Source of the DNA: Citromicrobium sp. UBA3494
GTDB lineage: Bacteria; Pseudomonadota; Alphaproteobacteria; Sphingomonadales; Sphingomonadaceae
NCBI GenBank assembly: GCA_002377695.1
Contig: DFQH01000002.1
Coordinates: forward strand, 1 to 64,000
DNA: 64,000 nucleotides
Direction of reading: 5' to 3'
Below are positions 42,835 through 51,850 of this stretch, piece after piece (positions within the stretch are counted from its first letter, which is position 1; every line of letters begins with the position of its first letter). Below the pieces are notes generated by a model, which saw only the letters and a list, made by a program, of their open reading frames with translations, had not been told where the DNA came from and made no database searches. The position numbers were made by a program, and so were the translations under genes.

Positions 42835-43590
42835 TCATGCGCCCCCGGGCTCCGCGTCGGACCCCACATCGGGAATGGGCCTGTGAGTGACCTGATCGCG
42901 GAGTGGAGCGTCACCATAGCGCGAAGCCCAGTCGGGATCGCCAGCGCGGATGGCGGTGGCGGACCGGGCATCGGGATCAAAACGCAAGGTCACCAGGATC
43001 GGTGCGCTCCATTCGCCCCTGTTTGCGAACCGCGCCGCGTCCATGCGGAAGCGCCGCAGCATGGCCGCCGCGGGGCTGGCGACGGTTGCCATCTCATACC
43101 CCGGTCTTGCGATAACCGCAATCGGCAGCGTCCACGCGATCCGGCGCCACGCCTTCCACCTGTGGAATGTCATCAGATTGTCCGATCCCATCAGCCACAC
43201 GAAGTCCCGTTTCGGGTAGCGGCGCCGAAGCGCGGTGATCGTATCCACGGTGTAGCGGGTGCCCAGTTCGCGTTCGATCGCGGTCACGCGGATCGGAGCG
43301 CGGCGGGCCTGCTCCACGGCAGAGGTGTAGCGCGCGTGCAACGGCGCCATGCCCTTTTTCGGCTTGAGCGGATTGCCGGGCGATACCAGCCACCAGACCT
43401 CGTCCAGCCCCAGCGCGCGCAGCGCAAAGAGCGAGATGCGCCTATGGCCGCCATGCGCGGGATTGAAGCTGCCCCCCAGCAGGCCGATGCGCGGCCCTGC
43501 CTGAGCGGTGCCGCCACGGCCCCTGCGCGAAAACGGCACGCCCGGCCGGGGAAGGGTTAGAGAATCGGACAAGAGCGGCAAAACCCGCAT
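42835..43590 (-). CDS. nadD: Nicotinate-nucleotide adenylyltransferase (NadD)
   Basis: Transfers AMP from ATP to nicotinate mononucleotide in NAD synthesis. The 251-residue form from ATG 43590 has IGLLGGSFNPAHGGHRRIS (nucleotidyltransferase GxFxPxHxGH), WWLVSPGNPLKP, RYTVDTI and FVWLMGSDNLMTFHRW. The upstream frame reaches an ATG at 43641, and neither start has a strong ribosome-binding site. The C-terminal extension past the family motif is Asp/Gly-rich. Its start is followed across a 203-base gap by the divergent M23 gene. Confidence 0.94.
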   Translation of the reverse strand: MRVLPLLSDSLTLPRPGVPFSRRGRGGTAQAGPRIGLLGGSFNPAHGGHRRISLFALRALGLDEVWWLVSPGNPLKPKKGMAPLHARYTSAVEQARRAPIRVTAIERELGTRYTVDTITALRRRYPKRDFVWLMGSDNLMTFHRWKAWRRIAWTLPIAVIARPGYEMATVASPAAAMLRRFRMDAARFANRGEWSAPILVTLRFDPDARSATAIRAGDPDWASRYGDAPLRDQVTHRPIPDVGSDAEPGGA

Positions 43591-43793
43591 AACCCCGATC
43601 GGTTCCGAGAAATTATGGTTAATGACAGGTATTTTCACCATTCATCGTAACCAGACTTCGATTCGTCCGAACGAATCGTCGCAGGATTCGACCGCTCCCA
43701 TCCCTCTTGTTACCCCCCGCATCGGGACCGGAGCAACGGTTAGGGGTCGTTTTGACACATCGGACGGATGATCGCGTCACGTGGGCGCAGCGC

Positions 43794-44930
43794 ATGGAAC
43801 ATTGGTTTCCGGAGCGCGAATTCTTCATGCGCTCGCAAGGGCAGGTTCGCTTCATCAAGATCAGTTCGGGCCTGCAGAAGCGCACCGCCGCCCTCGCTTT
43901 GACCGCATCTGTCGCCTTCGTCGGCAGCATGGGCGTGATGAGCGTGCTGCAATATCAGTCCAGCCTCGAACGCGCGGCGCTGATGGAACGCGAAGCCAGC
44001 GTGGCCACCGCCGAGGAACGGCTGGATGCCTACCAGGCCGATATCGGCGCAGTAACGCAAGATCTGGAAAAGCGGCAGGACTTCATCGAGGAAATGATGA
44101 AGGTCATGCCCGCAGATGCGATCCAGCATGGCGCCAGCGAAGAGGGCGAGACCAGCGAACTCGTCCAGAAGGTTTCCGCCGCAGTCCCCGAAGCCGAGGC
44201 GCTCGCGCGGATCGAGGCGCGGCAGATCGCCTTTGTCGAAGGGCTCACCAATTACGCCGACCTGCGTTCGCAGCAGGCCATGTGGGCCCTGCGCGAGCTT
44301 GGTCTCGATCCGCAGAAGATGCTCGCCAGTGCGGAACAGGGCGCCCGGGGCGGCCCGCTGGAGAGTGTTTTCGCCGACGGCGAGATCGACCCGCGCTTCG
44401 AACGTCTCGGCCTCAGCCTGACGCGGCTGGCCGCGCTCGAATCGACGCTGGCAGGCGTACCGCAGATCAAGCCGACCGACGCACCGGCGGCCAATTCCTC
44501 CTACGGCCTGCGCCGCGATCCGTTCACCGGTCGCGCCGCGATGCACAAGGGGCTCGATTTTCCGGGCGCGATGGGCGCACCGATCTATGCGACCGCGCGC
44601 GGCAAGGTGACATTCGTGGGTCGCCGGGGCGGCTATGGTAACGTGGTGGAAATCAGCCACGGGCAGGGCCTGTTAACCCGTTACGCCCACATGTCGCGTT
44701 TTGAAGCGCAGGTGGGCGACCGGGTTGAAGCAGGCGCGGTGATCGGCGCTATTGGCAGCACGGGTCGATCGACCGGCCCGCACCTGCATTTCGAGGTTCG
44801 AGTGAACGGCACCGCAGTCAACCCGCGCACATTCTTGGAGTTAGCCCCCGATGTTCTCAAAAAAGCCCGCCGAAACCCCGGCCCCAGCACCCGCACGGCC
44901 GGCAACACCCAAGGCGACGCCGGTGTCTAA
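43794..44930 (+). CDS. M23 metallopeptidase with coiled coil
   Basis: A peptidoglycan endopeptidase-like protein of 378 residues. One hydrophobic segment near residues 30-55 (AALALTASVAFVGSMGVM) suggests a membrane anchor. A periplasmic coiled coil follows, then the M23 domain with intact zinc ligands HKGLDFPGAMGAPIY (HxxxD) and STGPHLHFEVRVNG (HxH). The start is uncertain: ATG 43794 and 43827 are both possible, and the frame continues upstream with alternative codons. The gene overlaps the bactofilin gene by 80 bases, a tight pair linking a cell-wall hydrolase and a cytoskeletal scaffold. Confidence 0.9.
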   Translation: MEHWFPEREFFMRSQGQVRFIKISSGLQKRTAALALTASVAFVGSMGVMSVLQYQSSLERAALMEREASVATAEERLDAYQADIGAVTQDLEKRQDFIEEMMKVMPADAIQHGASEEGETSELVQKVSAAVPEAEALARIEARQIAFVEGLTNYADLRSQQAMWALRELGLDPQKMLASAEQGARGGPLESVFADGEIDPRFERLGLSLTRLAALESTLAGVPQIKPTDAPAANSSYGLRRDPFTGRAAMHKGLDFPGAMGAPIYATARGKVTFVGRRGGYGNVVEISHGQGLLTRYAHMSRFEAQVGDRVEAGAVIGAIGSTGRSTGPHLHFEVRVNGTAVNPRTFLELAPDVLKKARRNPGPSTRTAGNTQGDAGV

Positions 44931-45432
44931 GAACAGCTCTTCCTCGGGCAGCTTCTCCGTCCTCGGTGCGGACGTCACCATTACCGGCAACATCTCCGCA
45001 TCGACCGAACTGCATATCGACGGCACGGTTGAAGGCGACATCGAGTGCGCTTCGCTGGTGCAGGGCGAAGGCAGCCAGATTACCGGCGAGATTCAGGCGG
45101 AAAGTGCGCGCCTGGCCGGGCGGGTGGACGGTTCCATCCACGCCCGCGAACTGGTGATCCTGCGTAGCGCGACGATCAATGGCGACGTGCATTACGAAGC
45201 GCTCACCGTGGAACAGGGCGCTGCCGTGCAGGGCCGCTTCGCCCCGCGCGATGCCGAAAGCCAGTCGGCAAAAGATACGACGTCGAACCAGGCCTCCACG
45301 GACGGGAACGGCTCTGGCGAAACGCAGGCGCCGTCGTCCTCGACCACGGCCGATCTCGGCATCTCGCCCTTCGCGCCGGACACCTCGGCCGATAACGACC
45401 GCGAAAACGCGCCGAGTTCGAACTATTACTGA
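44851..45432 (+). CDS. Bactofilin
   Basis: A cytoskeletal polymer-forming protein. The 193-residue product has a Pro/Ala-rich N-terminus (first about 30 residues), then the right-handed beta-helix DUF583 domain: SVLGADVTITGNISASTELH, IDGTVEGDIE, RLAGRVDGSIHARELV and a C-terminal Ser/Thr/Asp-rich tail. The ATG lies 80 bases inside the M23 gene in another frame. Bactofilin and M23 genes are commonly adjacent in bacteria and cooperate in shaping the cell wall in several species. Confidence 0.94.
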   Translation: MFSKKPAETPAPAPARPATPKATPVSKNSSSSGSFSVLGADVTITGNISASTELHIDGTVEGDIECASLVQGEGSQITGEIQAESARLAGRVDGSIHARELVILRSATINGDVHYEALTVEQGAAVQGRFAPRDAESQSAKDTTSNQASTDGNGSGETQAPSSSTTADLGISPFAPDTSADNDRENAPSSNYY

Positions 45433-45451
45433 TCCCTGGACGGGAGGAGCG

Positions 45452-45489
45452 AGGGGCGCGCTGTCGGAAGGCGGTGCGCCCTTTCGTTT
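45452..45489 (+). terminator. Candidate intrinsic terminator after bactofilin
   Basis: GGGCGC (45454-45459) pairs with GCGCCC (45476-45481), extended by weaker A-T and G-T pairs, and is followed by TTTCGTTTAT. It lies 20 bases after the bactofilin stop and before the convergent acyl-CoA ligase gene. Confidence 0.5.
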
Positions 45490-45523
45490 ATCCGGCCCTT
45501 GAGCAATCCTGCGAGAGGACGCG

Positions 45524-47191
45524 TCAACCCAGCACTTCGGCGCGCAGCGCCTTTCGGTCCAGCTTGCCGACCATCGTCACGGGCAGTTCCTCGCGGATCA
45601 CCACCTTATCCACCCGCTCGTGCTTGCCGACGCGAGAATTGAGCCAGTCGCGCAATTCCTCGGCGCTCGGTGCGCGCGCATCCGCGTTGAGCGTGGCGTA
45701 GGCGCGCGGCACCTCGCCCTTGTAGTCGTCGGGCACGCCGATCACGAGCACGTCGCGGATGGCTGGGTTTTCCTGCAGCACGTCCTCGACCTGGCTGGGG
45801 AAGACCTTGAACCCGCCGACCGCGATCATGTCCTTGATGCGATCGACGATGGCCACGAAGCCGTCCTCGCCAATGGTCGCGACATCGCCCGTTCGCAGCC
45901 ACTTGCGGCCGTGGTGCTCCACGAACACTTCTGCGTCGGCCTGCGGCAGGTTCCAGTAGCCCTGCATGATCTGCGGACCGTTGATCGCCAGTTCTCCCGG
46001 TTCGCCTTCCGGCGCAAGCTTGCTGGCATCCTCCTTGTCCAGCAGCAGCAGCCGCGTCTGCGGCAGGACCTGCCCGATGGTGCCGTTCTTGCGCTGCGCC
46101 TCGTAGGGATTGGTCGAGACAACGCCCGAGCTTTCCGTCAGGCCATAGCCTTCGACCAGCCGCACGCCCGTAACCTTCTCCCACTTCTCGCGCAGCGGAT
46201 CGGCCAGCGGTGCGCCGCCCGAAATGCAGATCCTGAGCTGCGAGAAATCGGTCTGCGCGATCCTGGGATGATCGAGCAGCGCCTGGAACATGGTCGGCAC
46301 ACCCGGAAAGCCGGTGCAGCGCGCGCGCTTGAGCGTTTTCAGCACGTCGTTCGCATCGAAGCGCGGCACCATCGCGATGGTCGCCCCGCGCACGATGCTG
46401 CGGTTGAGAACGCAGGTATTGGCGAAGACATGGAACAGAGGCAGCGCGCCCATGATGATATCGGGCTCGCTGCGGTCGAACGGGTCGATCGCGTTCACCT
46501 GCTGCGCGTTCGCGGCGAGGTTCGCATGGCTGAGCATCGCGCCCTTGGGCCGCCCGGTGGTGCCGCCGGTATATTGCAGCAGCGCAATCTCGTCAGGCGT
46601 GATGTCCAGATGGCGCGGCTCTGAACGCGGCAGCATGTCCCCCCAGTTGACGACTTGCTCGCCGTAAGCGGGCTTAGCCACCGAACCGCTCTTGAACAGC
46701 TTGAGCCCCAGCCCCTTGAACAGGGGCAGCATGCCCGACAGCTCGCCCACGACCAGCGTCTGGAGAGAGGATTGCTCGAGCACGGCGGCCGCCGTTTCGT
46801 AAAGCTGGGCCGCATCCACCGTCACCAGCAGCCGCGTGCCCGAATCCTCCACCTGGTGAGACAGTTCGTCGACCGAATAGAGCGGCGAGAAATTGACCAC
46901 CGTCGCGCCCGCCATCATCGCCCCGTAATAGGCGGAAAGGTAGATCGGCACGTTGGGCAGGAACAGCCCCACCCGGTCTCCGCGCCCGATCCCCGCCTGC
47001 TGCAAGCCGGCGGCGAAGCGCCGCGCTTCGGCGTGCATCGCCTGATAGCTGAGCTTGCGGCCGAGGAATTCGACCAGCGTGCGATCCGGATGAGAATCCA
47101 CCGCCCGCCCGAACAGGGCGGGCATGGTGGTCGTCTCGATGGGAGCATCCCATGGACGCGGGTGGTGATAGGGCAGCTTGCTTACATCCAT
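45524..47191 (-). CDS. Long-chain fatty-acid-CoA ligase (FadD-like)
   Basis: Activates fatty acids to acyl-CoA through an acyl-adenylate. The 555-residue protein has the AMP-binding signature LLQYTGGTTGRPKGAMLSH, GYGLTESSGVV, GWLRTGDVATIGEDGF-like LRTGDVATIGEDG, and the C-terminal catalytic lysine region PVTMVGKLDRKALR. The ATG at 47191 has an AGG seven bases upstream; the frame is open to 47230. Chain-length preference cannot be read. It is convergent with bactofilin and starts close to the TrcR stop. Confidence 0.93.
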   Translation of the reverse strand: MDVSKLPYHHPRPWDAPIETTTMPALFGRAVDSHPDRTLVEFLGRKLSYQAMHAEARRFAAGLQQAGIGRGDRVGLFLPNVPIYLSAYYGAMMAGATVVNFSPLYSVDELSHQVEDSGTRLLVTVDAAQLYETAAAVLEQSSLQTLVVGELSGMLPLFKGLGLKLFKSGSVAKPAYGEQVVNWGDMLPRSEPRHLDITPDEIALLQYTGGTTGRPKGAMLSHANLAANAQQVNAIDPFDRSEPDIIMGALPLFHVFANTCVLNRSIVRGATIAMVPRFDANDVLKTLKRARCTGFPGVPTMFQALLDHPRIAQTDFSQLRICISGGAPLADPLREKWEKVTGVRLVEGYGLTESSGVVSTNPYEAQRKNGTIGQVLPQTRLLLLDKEDASKLAPEGEPGELAINGPQIMQGYWNLPQADAEVFVEHHGRKWLRTGDVATIGEDGFVAIVDRIKDMIAVGGFKVFPSQVEDVLQENPAIRDVLVIGVPDDYKGEVPRAYATLNADARAPSAEELRDWLNSRVGKHERVDKVVIREELPVTMVGKLDRKALRAEVLG

Positions 47192-47255
47192 GTAAGCCTG
47201 ATGAGGCCCCGCGCGCCGCCGCGCAAGCATTTGCTAGGCGGCTGGGCCGAAAATC

Positions 47256-48038
47256 TTAACCCTGATCGCTCGTGTCGACCGCCTCGTCCGTATCGCTATC
47301 GGCCTCGGGAGCGGCCCCGGTATCGAGCGGCGCACCGCTGAGCTGCTCTTCCTCGCTTGCGCGCTTGGCCTGGAGCCATGCGACGGCTTCGGCTTCCTGC
47401 GCGGCTTCGGCGGCTGCTTTCTCGTTCTCCTGGCGCTCGCGGCGCAGTTCCTCGATCAGCCGGGCCTTGTCGCTCGCTTCGACCTGCGGGTCGGCAGCGG
47501 CATTTTCGAGGCCCGCCTTCTTGGCGGCAGCCTTGACCACCGCATCCAGTTCGCGCTGCGAACACAGGCCCAGCGTCACCGGGTCCTTGGGCTGGATGTT
47601 CTGGATGTTCCAGTGCGTGCGATCGCGGATCGCGCCGATGGTGTTGCGCGTCGTGCCGATCAGCTTGGAGATCTGCGCGTCCGACATTTCGGGGTGGTTG
47701 CGCAGGATCCACGCGATCCCGTCGGGCTTGTCCTGCCGCTTGGAGACCGGCGTGTAGCGCGGCCCCTTGGTGCGGGTGACTTCGGCCGGGGCCTTCTGCA
47801 TCTTGAGGCTGTAGCTGCTGTCCGCCTGGCCCTTCTCGATCTCTTCCTGCGTCAGCTCGCCCGCGTAGACCGGATCGCGTCCGGTATACTTGCTGCCCGC
47901 CAGATCGTCCGCCATGGCCTGCACTTCGAGGATGTGCAGTCCGCAGAATTGCGCGATCTGTTCGAAGCTGAGCCCGGTATTGTCGACCAGCCAGGTGGCG
48001 GTCGCATGGGGCATCAGCGGGGTCGGTTGGTCGGCCAT
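47256..48038 (-). CDS. trcR: Cell-cycle transcriptional regulator TrcR (DUF1013)
   Basis: DUF1013 proteins are conserved in alphaproteobacteria and act as cell-cycle-linked transcription regulators. The 260-residue protein has the N-terminal PLMPHATATWLVDNTGLSFE, IAQFCGLHILEVQAMADD and a helix-turn-helix-like PEMSDAQISKLIGTTRNTI. The C-terminal 70 residues are low-complexity Glu/Ala-rich. ATG 48038 is chosen over 48047; both are in frame. It stands alone, transcribed the same way as its neighbours. Confidence 0.88.
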   Translation of the reverse strand: MADQPTPLMPHATATWLVDNTGLSFEQIAQFCGLHILEVQAMADDLAGSKYTGRDPVYAGELTQEEIEKGQADSSYSLKMQKAPAEVTRTKGPRYTPVSKRQDKPDGIAWILRNHPEMSDAQISKLIGTTRNTIGAIRDRTHWNIQNIQPKDPVTLGLCSQRELDAVVKAAAKKAGLENAAADPQVEASDKARLIEELRRERQENEKAAAEAAQEAEAVAWLQAKRASEEEQLSGAPLDTGAAPEADSDTDEAVDTSDQG

Positions 48039-48084
48039 GATGGTCATCCTGAAAATGCGTGCCCCGGCAGGTTCGGGCCGGGCT

Positions 48085-48118
48085 GAAAATGAAAGGGCCG
48101 CCCCATGCAGGAGCGGCC
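48085..48118 (-). terminator. Candidate terminator downstream of the GT4 gene
   Basis: On the minus strand GGCCGC and GCGGCC (48118-48113 and 48101-48096) form a six-base stem with an 11-base loop, followed by CTTTCATTTTC. It lies about 90 bases after the stop of the glycosyltransferase gene at 48,211. The T-run is interrupted, so the call is weak. Confidence 0.35.
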
Positions 48119-48210
48119 ACGTCGCGCCCAGTGTAAGGGCCGCGGCCCTTCAGGGCAAGTCAGATCGCGATGCGCGAGTCCGCGCTCCGGAAGGCGCGGT
48201 CGGGGAGTGA

Positions 48211-49284
48211 TCAGGGAGTAAGGCACTCGCCGTCGAATTCCTCCAGCCCGGCGAGGAACTGCGCGGTTGCCGCTTCCCAGCTGAACTGCGCGCCGAAGTC
48301 GGCGCACGCGGCACGGTCGCGCGTCAGCGCGTCGGCAATCGCCTGGTCCAGATCGTCGCCCATCGCGCCGACCTCTTGCGTCAGGATGTCGCGCGGGCCC
48401 GGCACGGGGTAGGCCGCAACGGGCGTTCCGCAGGCCAGCGCCTCGATCATGACCAGGCCGAAGGTGTCGGTCTTGCTGGGGAACACGAAGACGTCTGCAT
48501 CGGCGTAGCAGCGGGCGAGATCGTCGCCCCCGCGCTTGCCGAGGAAGACCGCCTCGGGATAGCGCGCCTCGAGGTCGCTGAACGCCGGGCCATCGCCCAC
48601 GATCACCTTGGTGCCGGGCTGGTCGGTCTTGAGGAAGGCCTCGATGTTCTTCTCCACCGCGACGCGCCCGACATAGAGCTGGATCGGCCTGGCCAGCCCC
48701 TCGAAATCGGGTGACGGGCCAAGATCGGGGCGGAACACGGCGAGATCGACGCCGCGGCCCCAATGGTGCAGCCGGGTGAGGCCCTGCGCGCGCAGTTCCT
48801 CGCGGATGCTCTCGGTCGCCACCATCACGCGCTGCGCGGGGCGGTGGAACCAGCGGATATAGGGCCAGAAGGCGTCGGGCGGCAGGTAGGTCCGCCTGGA
48901 GACATAGTCCGGGAACTGCGTGTGATAGGCGGTGGTGAAAGGCACCGCCTTGGCAAGGCAGTAGCGGCGCGCCGAAAGGCCCAGCGGGCCCTCCGTGGCA
49001 ATATGCACCGCATCGGGCTGGAGCTTGGCGAGCTTGCGCCCGACCGTGCCCGGCATGGTCAGCGCCAGGCGGATTTCGGGATAGGTCGGGCACGGAACCG
49101 ACGGGTACTGATCGGGCGAGATCACCTCCACCCGGTGCCCGCTCTGACGCAGGATGTCGCAGGTGGTGGTCAGCGTGCGGACCACGCCGTTCATCTGCGG
49201 GTGCCAGGCATCGCTGACGATGGCGATCGATTTGGGCGGCGTTCCCACGAGGTCAGCCAGCCCGCCCTGTTCGAGCAGCAGCAT
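48211..49284 (-). CDS. GT4 glycosyltransferase, mannosyltransferase-like
   Basis: A 357-residue GT-B protein of the type that makes glycolipids in alphaproteobacteria. It has IAIVSDAWHPQMNGVVRTL, TEGPLGLSARRYCL, YHTQFPDYV, HHWGRGVDLAVFRPDL, YVGRVAVEKNIEAFL and the EX7E region SKTDTFGLVMIEALACGTP. These segments match GDP-mannose-type or UDP-sugar-dependent enzymes such as MgtA. The start shares one base with the upstream phosphoesterase stop (TGATG), so the two are coupled. It is core, not part of the polysaccharide locus. Confidence 0.85.
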   Translation of the reverse strand: MLLLEQGGLADLVGTPPKSIAIVSDAWHPQMNGVVRTLTTTCDILRQSGHRVEVISPDQYPSVPCPTYPEIRLALTMPGTVGRKLAKLQPDAVHIATEGPLGLSARRYCLAKAVPFTTAYHTQFPDYVSRRTYLPPDAFWPYIRWFHRPAQRVMVATESIREELRAQGLTRLHHWGRGVDLAVFRPDLGPSPDFEGLARPIQLYVGRVAVEKNIEAFLKTDQPGTKVIVGDGPAFSDLEARYPEAVFLGKRGGDDLARCYADADVFVFPSKTDTFGLVMIEALACGTPVAAYPVPGPRDILTQEVGAMGDDLDQAIADALTRDRAACADFGAQFSWEAATAQFLAGLEEFDGECLTP

Positions 49285-50219
49285 CAGGCGACCGCGCGCG
49301 CAGCGCCTTCCCGCCGGTCACCCTCGGGCTCCACGACCGTCCGCCGTGCGATCTCGTCCGCCCAGTGGAGCACTTCCATCCGCCCGTCGAAATGCTCGAC
49401 CAGCGCATTGCATCCTTCGACCCAGTCGCCGTCGTTCCAGTATTCGATATCGCGGCCATTATGCTGGAACATGCGGTGTTCGGCAGTGTGGATATGGCCG
49501 CACACCACGCCGTCGACCCCGCGCTCCCCAGCTGCGCGGGCCACGATTTCCTCGTACTTGGAAATGAACTCGACCGCATTCTTCACCTTGTGCTTGGCCG
49601 CCTTCGACAGCGACCAATAGGGCATCCCGAGCGCGTTGCGGGCCTTGTTGACCCATCCGTTGAGCGCCATCATCAGATGATAGGCGGTGTCGCCCACGAA
49701 AGCGAGCCACCTGTGGGTGAGCATCACGGTATCGAACTCGTCGCCGTGCAGCACCATCAGCCGGCGCCCGTCGGCGGTCGTGTGGAAGGCCGCGCGGCGG
49801 ATTTCGACATCGCCGAAATTCATGCCGCTGAACGGGCGCACCACCTCGTCGTGGTTGCCGGGAATATAGACGATCCGCGTGCCGCGCTTGGCGCGCTTCA
49901 GGATCCGCCACACGATATCATTGTGTGAGGCGGGCCAGTAGAACTTCTTCTTCAGCCGCCAGCCGTCGATGATGTCGCCCACCAGATACATCGTCTCGCT
50001 ATCGGTGCTGTCGAGGAAGTCGATCAGCATTTCCGCATTGCAGCCCTTGGTGCCCAGGTGCACGTCGCTGATCCAGATCGTGCGATAGCGGCGGCGCTTG
50101 CCGTCCTCCGGCTCGGGCACGGAGGGTTCGACCGGCGGGAAGCTGGCGACATTGTCGAACTCGCCGGCAAAAGCGGAAAACGCTTTCGGCAAGCCTGCGG
50201 GTGACGTTTGGTCGAGCAT
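49284..50219 (-). CDS. LpxH-like metallophosphoesterase
   Basis: A 311-residue calcineurin-like phosphoesterase resembling UDP-2,3-diacylglucosamine hydrolase. The metal-binding motifs appear in order: WISDVHLGTKG, LVGDIIDGW, YIPGNHDEVV, MVLHGDEFD and VVCGHIHTAEH. About 45 residues rich in Pro and Ser precede the domain. In alphaproteobacteria this subgroup is often paired with a glycosyltransferase, as here, suggesting a phospholipid or glycolipid role; the LpxH function itself is an inference. Confidence 0.85.
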   Translation of the reverse strand: MLDQTSPAGLPKAFSAFAGEFDNVASFPPVEPSVPEPEDGKRRRYRTIWISDVHLGTKGCNAEMLIDFLDSTDSETMYLVGDIIDGWRLKKKFYWPASHNDIVWRILKRAKRGTRIVYIPGNHDEVVRPFSGMNFGDVEIRRAAFHTTADGRRLMVLHGDEFDTVMLTHRWLAFVGDTAYHLMMALNGWVNKARNALGMPYWSLSKAAKHKVKNAVEFISKYEEIVARAAGERGVDGVVCGHIHTAEHRMFQHNGRDIEYWNDGDWVEGCNALVEHFDGRMEVLHWADEIARRTVVEPEGDRREGAARAVA

Positions 50220-50388
50220 GGTGGTGGCCGGCCCCTGTTGTTCGTCCAGAACACATCCGGCGAAAAACCGTAGTTTCGCCAGGTTGTATGCTGCGAGGCT
50301 TAGGGGGCCTTTGTTACAGGCGACTCACAATATCGTGACAATACTGCGAATATCCACAGTCTTACCTGTCAGACGACAGTCCTGATCG

Positions 50389-51402
50389 TCAAAGATCCTC
50401 GTCGATGGCGAGAACGATTTTGCCGATATGGTCGCCATTCTCCATGCGGGCATGCGCCTTGTCGGCGTCGGCGAGCGCGAAGATCTCGTCCATCACCGGG
50501 CGGATGGTGCCATCTTCCACCAGCGGCCATGCCTCGCGCGCGATCTCGTCGCGCAGCGCGGTCTTGAACGTGTCGGAGCGGGGGCGCAGCGTCGATCCGG
50601 TCAGGACCAGCCGCTTGGACATGACCAGCGCCATGTTGATCTGGGCCTTGAGCCCGCCCAGCACCGCGATGGTCACGTGCCGCCCATCGGGCTTGAGGCA
50701 TTTGAGGTTGCGCGCCACGTAATCGCCCGAAACCATGTCGAGCACCACGTCGACCCCCTCGCCACCGGTGATCAGCCCCACGGCTTCCACGAAATCGGTG
50801 GTCTTGTAGTCGATCGCATGGTCGGCGCCCACGGCCCTGGCGGCATCGCACTTTTCCTCGCTGCCCGCGGTCACGATCACACCCAGGCCGAAGGCCTTGG
50901 CCAGCATGATCGCCATGGTCCCGATCCCGCTCGTGCCGCCATGGACCAGCAGCATCTCGCCATCGCGCGCCATCCCGCGCTGGAACACGTTGTGCCACAC
51001 GGTGAACAGCGTTTCGGGCAGCGCAGCGGCCTCCGCCATGGTCAGCGCATCGGGTACGGGCAGCATATGGCCCTCGGGCACCACGCAATATTCGGCATAG
51101 GCCCCGCCCGGCGTCAGCGCACAGACCTGTTCGCCCAGCCAGGACACATCCACGCCTTCGCCCACGGCCACGATCTCTCCCGAAGCCTCGAGTCCCAGGA
51201 TCGGCGAGGCCCCCGGGGGTGGCGGATAGTGTCCGGCGCGCTGGATGCAATCCGGCCGGTTGACCCCGGCATAGGCGACCTTGAGCAGCACTTCGCCCGC
51301 GCCGGGACGCGGAACCGCCATGTCGGTTTGCAATTCAAGGACTTCCGGACCACCCGTTTCGGCGTAGCCGGTCGCTCGCATCCTATCGGGTACGGCTGCC
51401 AC
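50389..51402 (-). CDS. NAD(P)H-dependent quinone oxidoreductase (zinc-free MDR)
   Basis: A 337-residue member of the medium-chain dehydrogenase QOR group. It has ETGGPEVLELQTD, GVNRPDCIQRAGHYPPPPG, GLEASGEIVAVGEGV, AALPETLFTVWHNVF and the cofactor loop LVHGGTSGIGTMAIMLAK. No structural zinc cysteines are seen. A GTG at 51402 has a strong GGGGGAA ribosome-binding site; an ATG at 51381 gives a shorter N-terminus closer to many homologues. The gene is divergent from the DUF1192 gene. Confidence 0.9.
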   Translation of the reverse strand: MAAVPDRMRATGYAETGGPEVLELQTDMAVPRPGAGEVLLKVAYAGVNRPDCIQRAGHYPPPPGASPILGLEASGEIVAVGEGVDVSWLGEQVCALTPGGAYAEYCVVPEGHMLPVPDALTMAEAAALPETLFTVWHNVFQRGMARDGEMLLVHGGTSGIGTMAIMLAKAFGLGVIVTAGSEEKCDAARAVGADHAIDYKTTDFVEAVGLITGGEGVDVVLDMVSGDYVARNLKCLKPDGRHVTIAVLGGLKAQINMALVMSKRLVLTGSTLRPRSDTFKTALRDEIAREAWPLVEDGTIRPVMDEIFALADADKAHARMENGDHIGKIVLAIDEDL

Positions 51403-51490
51403 TGCATTTCCCCCGTCGCATCCTGTGTCAGCCCGCGCCCTAGCCACGCACCGCATTGACAGCAAGCGGGACTGGGAGGAGAGTGCGGGG

Positions 51491-51697
51491 ATGGAAGAAG
51501 ACGTCGGCCCCCGCCCCACCAGCGATGCGGCCAGCCAGCTGGCTGCCGACGATCTGTCACGCCTCTCGCAGTTCGAACTCGACGACCGGATACGCCTGCT
51601 GCAGGTGGAGATCGCGCGGGTGGAACAGTATCGCCTGCGCTATTCCAAGCAGCGCGACGCCGCCGAAGCGCTGTTTTCCAGGAAAAATGGGGAATGA
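51491..51697 (+). CDS. DUF1192 small protein
   Basis: A 68-residue acidic helical protein with the DUF1192 core FELDDRIRLLQVEIARVE (residues 35-52) and the ending AAEALFSRK. A GGAGGAG lies about ten bases before the ATG at 51491. DUF1192 genes are common in alphaproteobacteria and have no established function. The gene precedes clpA by 153 bases on the same strand. Confidence 0.85.
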   Translation: MEEDVGPRPTSDAASQLAADDLSRLSQFELDDRIRLLQVEIARVEQYRLRYSKQRDAAEALFSRKNGE

Positions 51698-51850
51698 GAG
51701 CGGTCCGCCCTTCACACCTGCGGGGCGGCAACCAATATTCCTCCGTAGTCGTTCACCCCGCGCTCACTCCCCAGGCCCAAACTGGGTTGCGCGAATCCCC
51801 GGTGACAATCCGCAGCCGCCGATCCCGCTGCCAAATCTCGCAGGATACCT

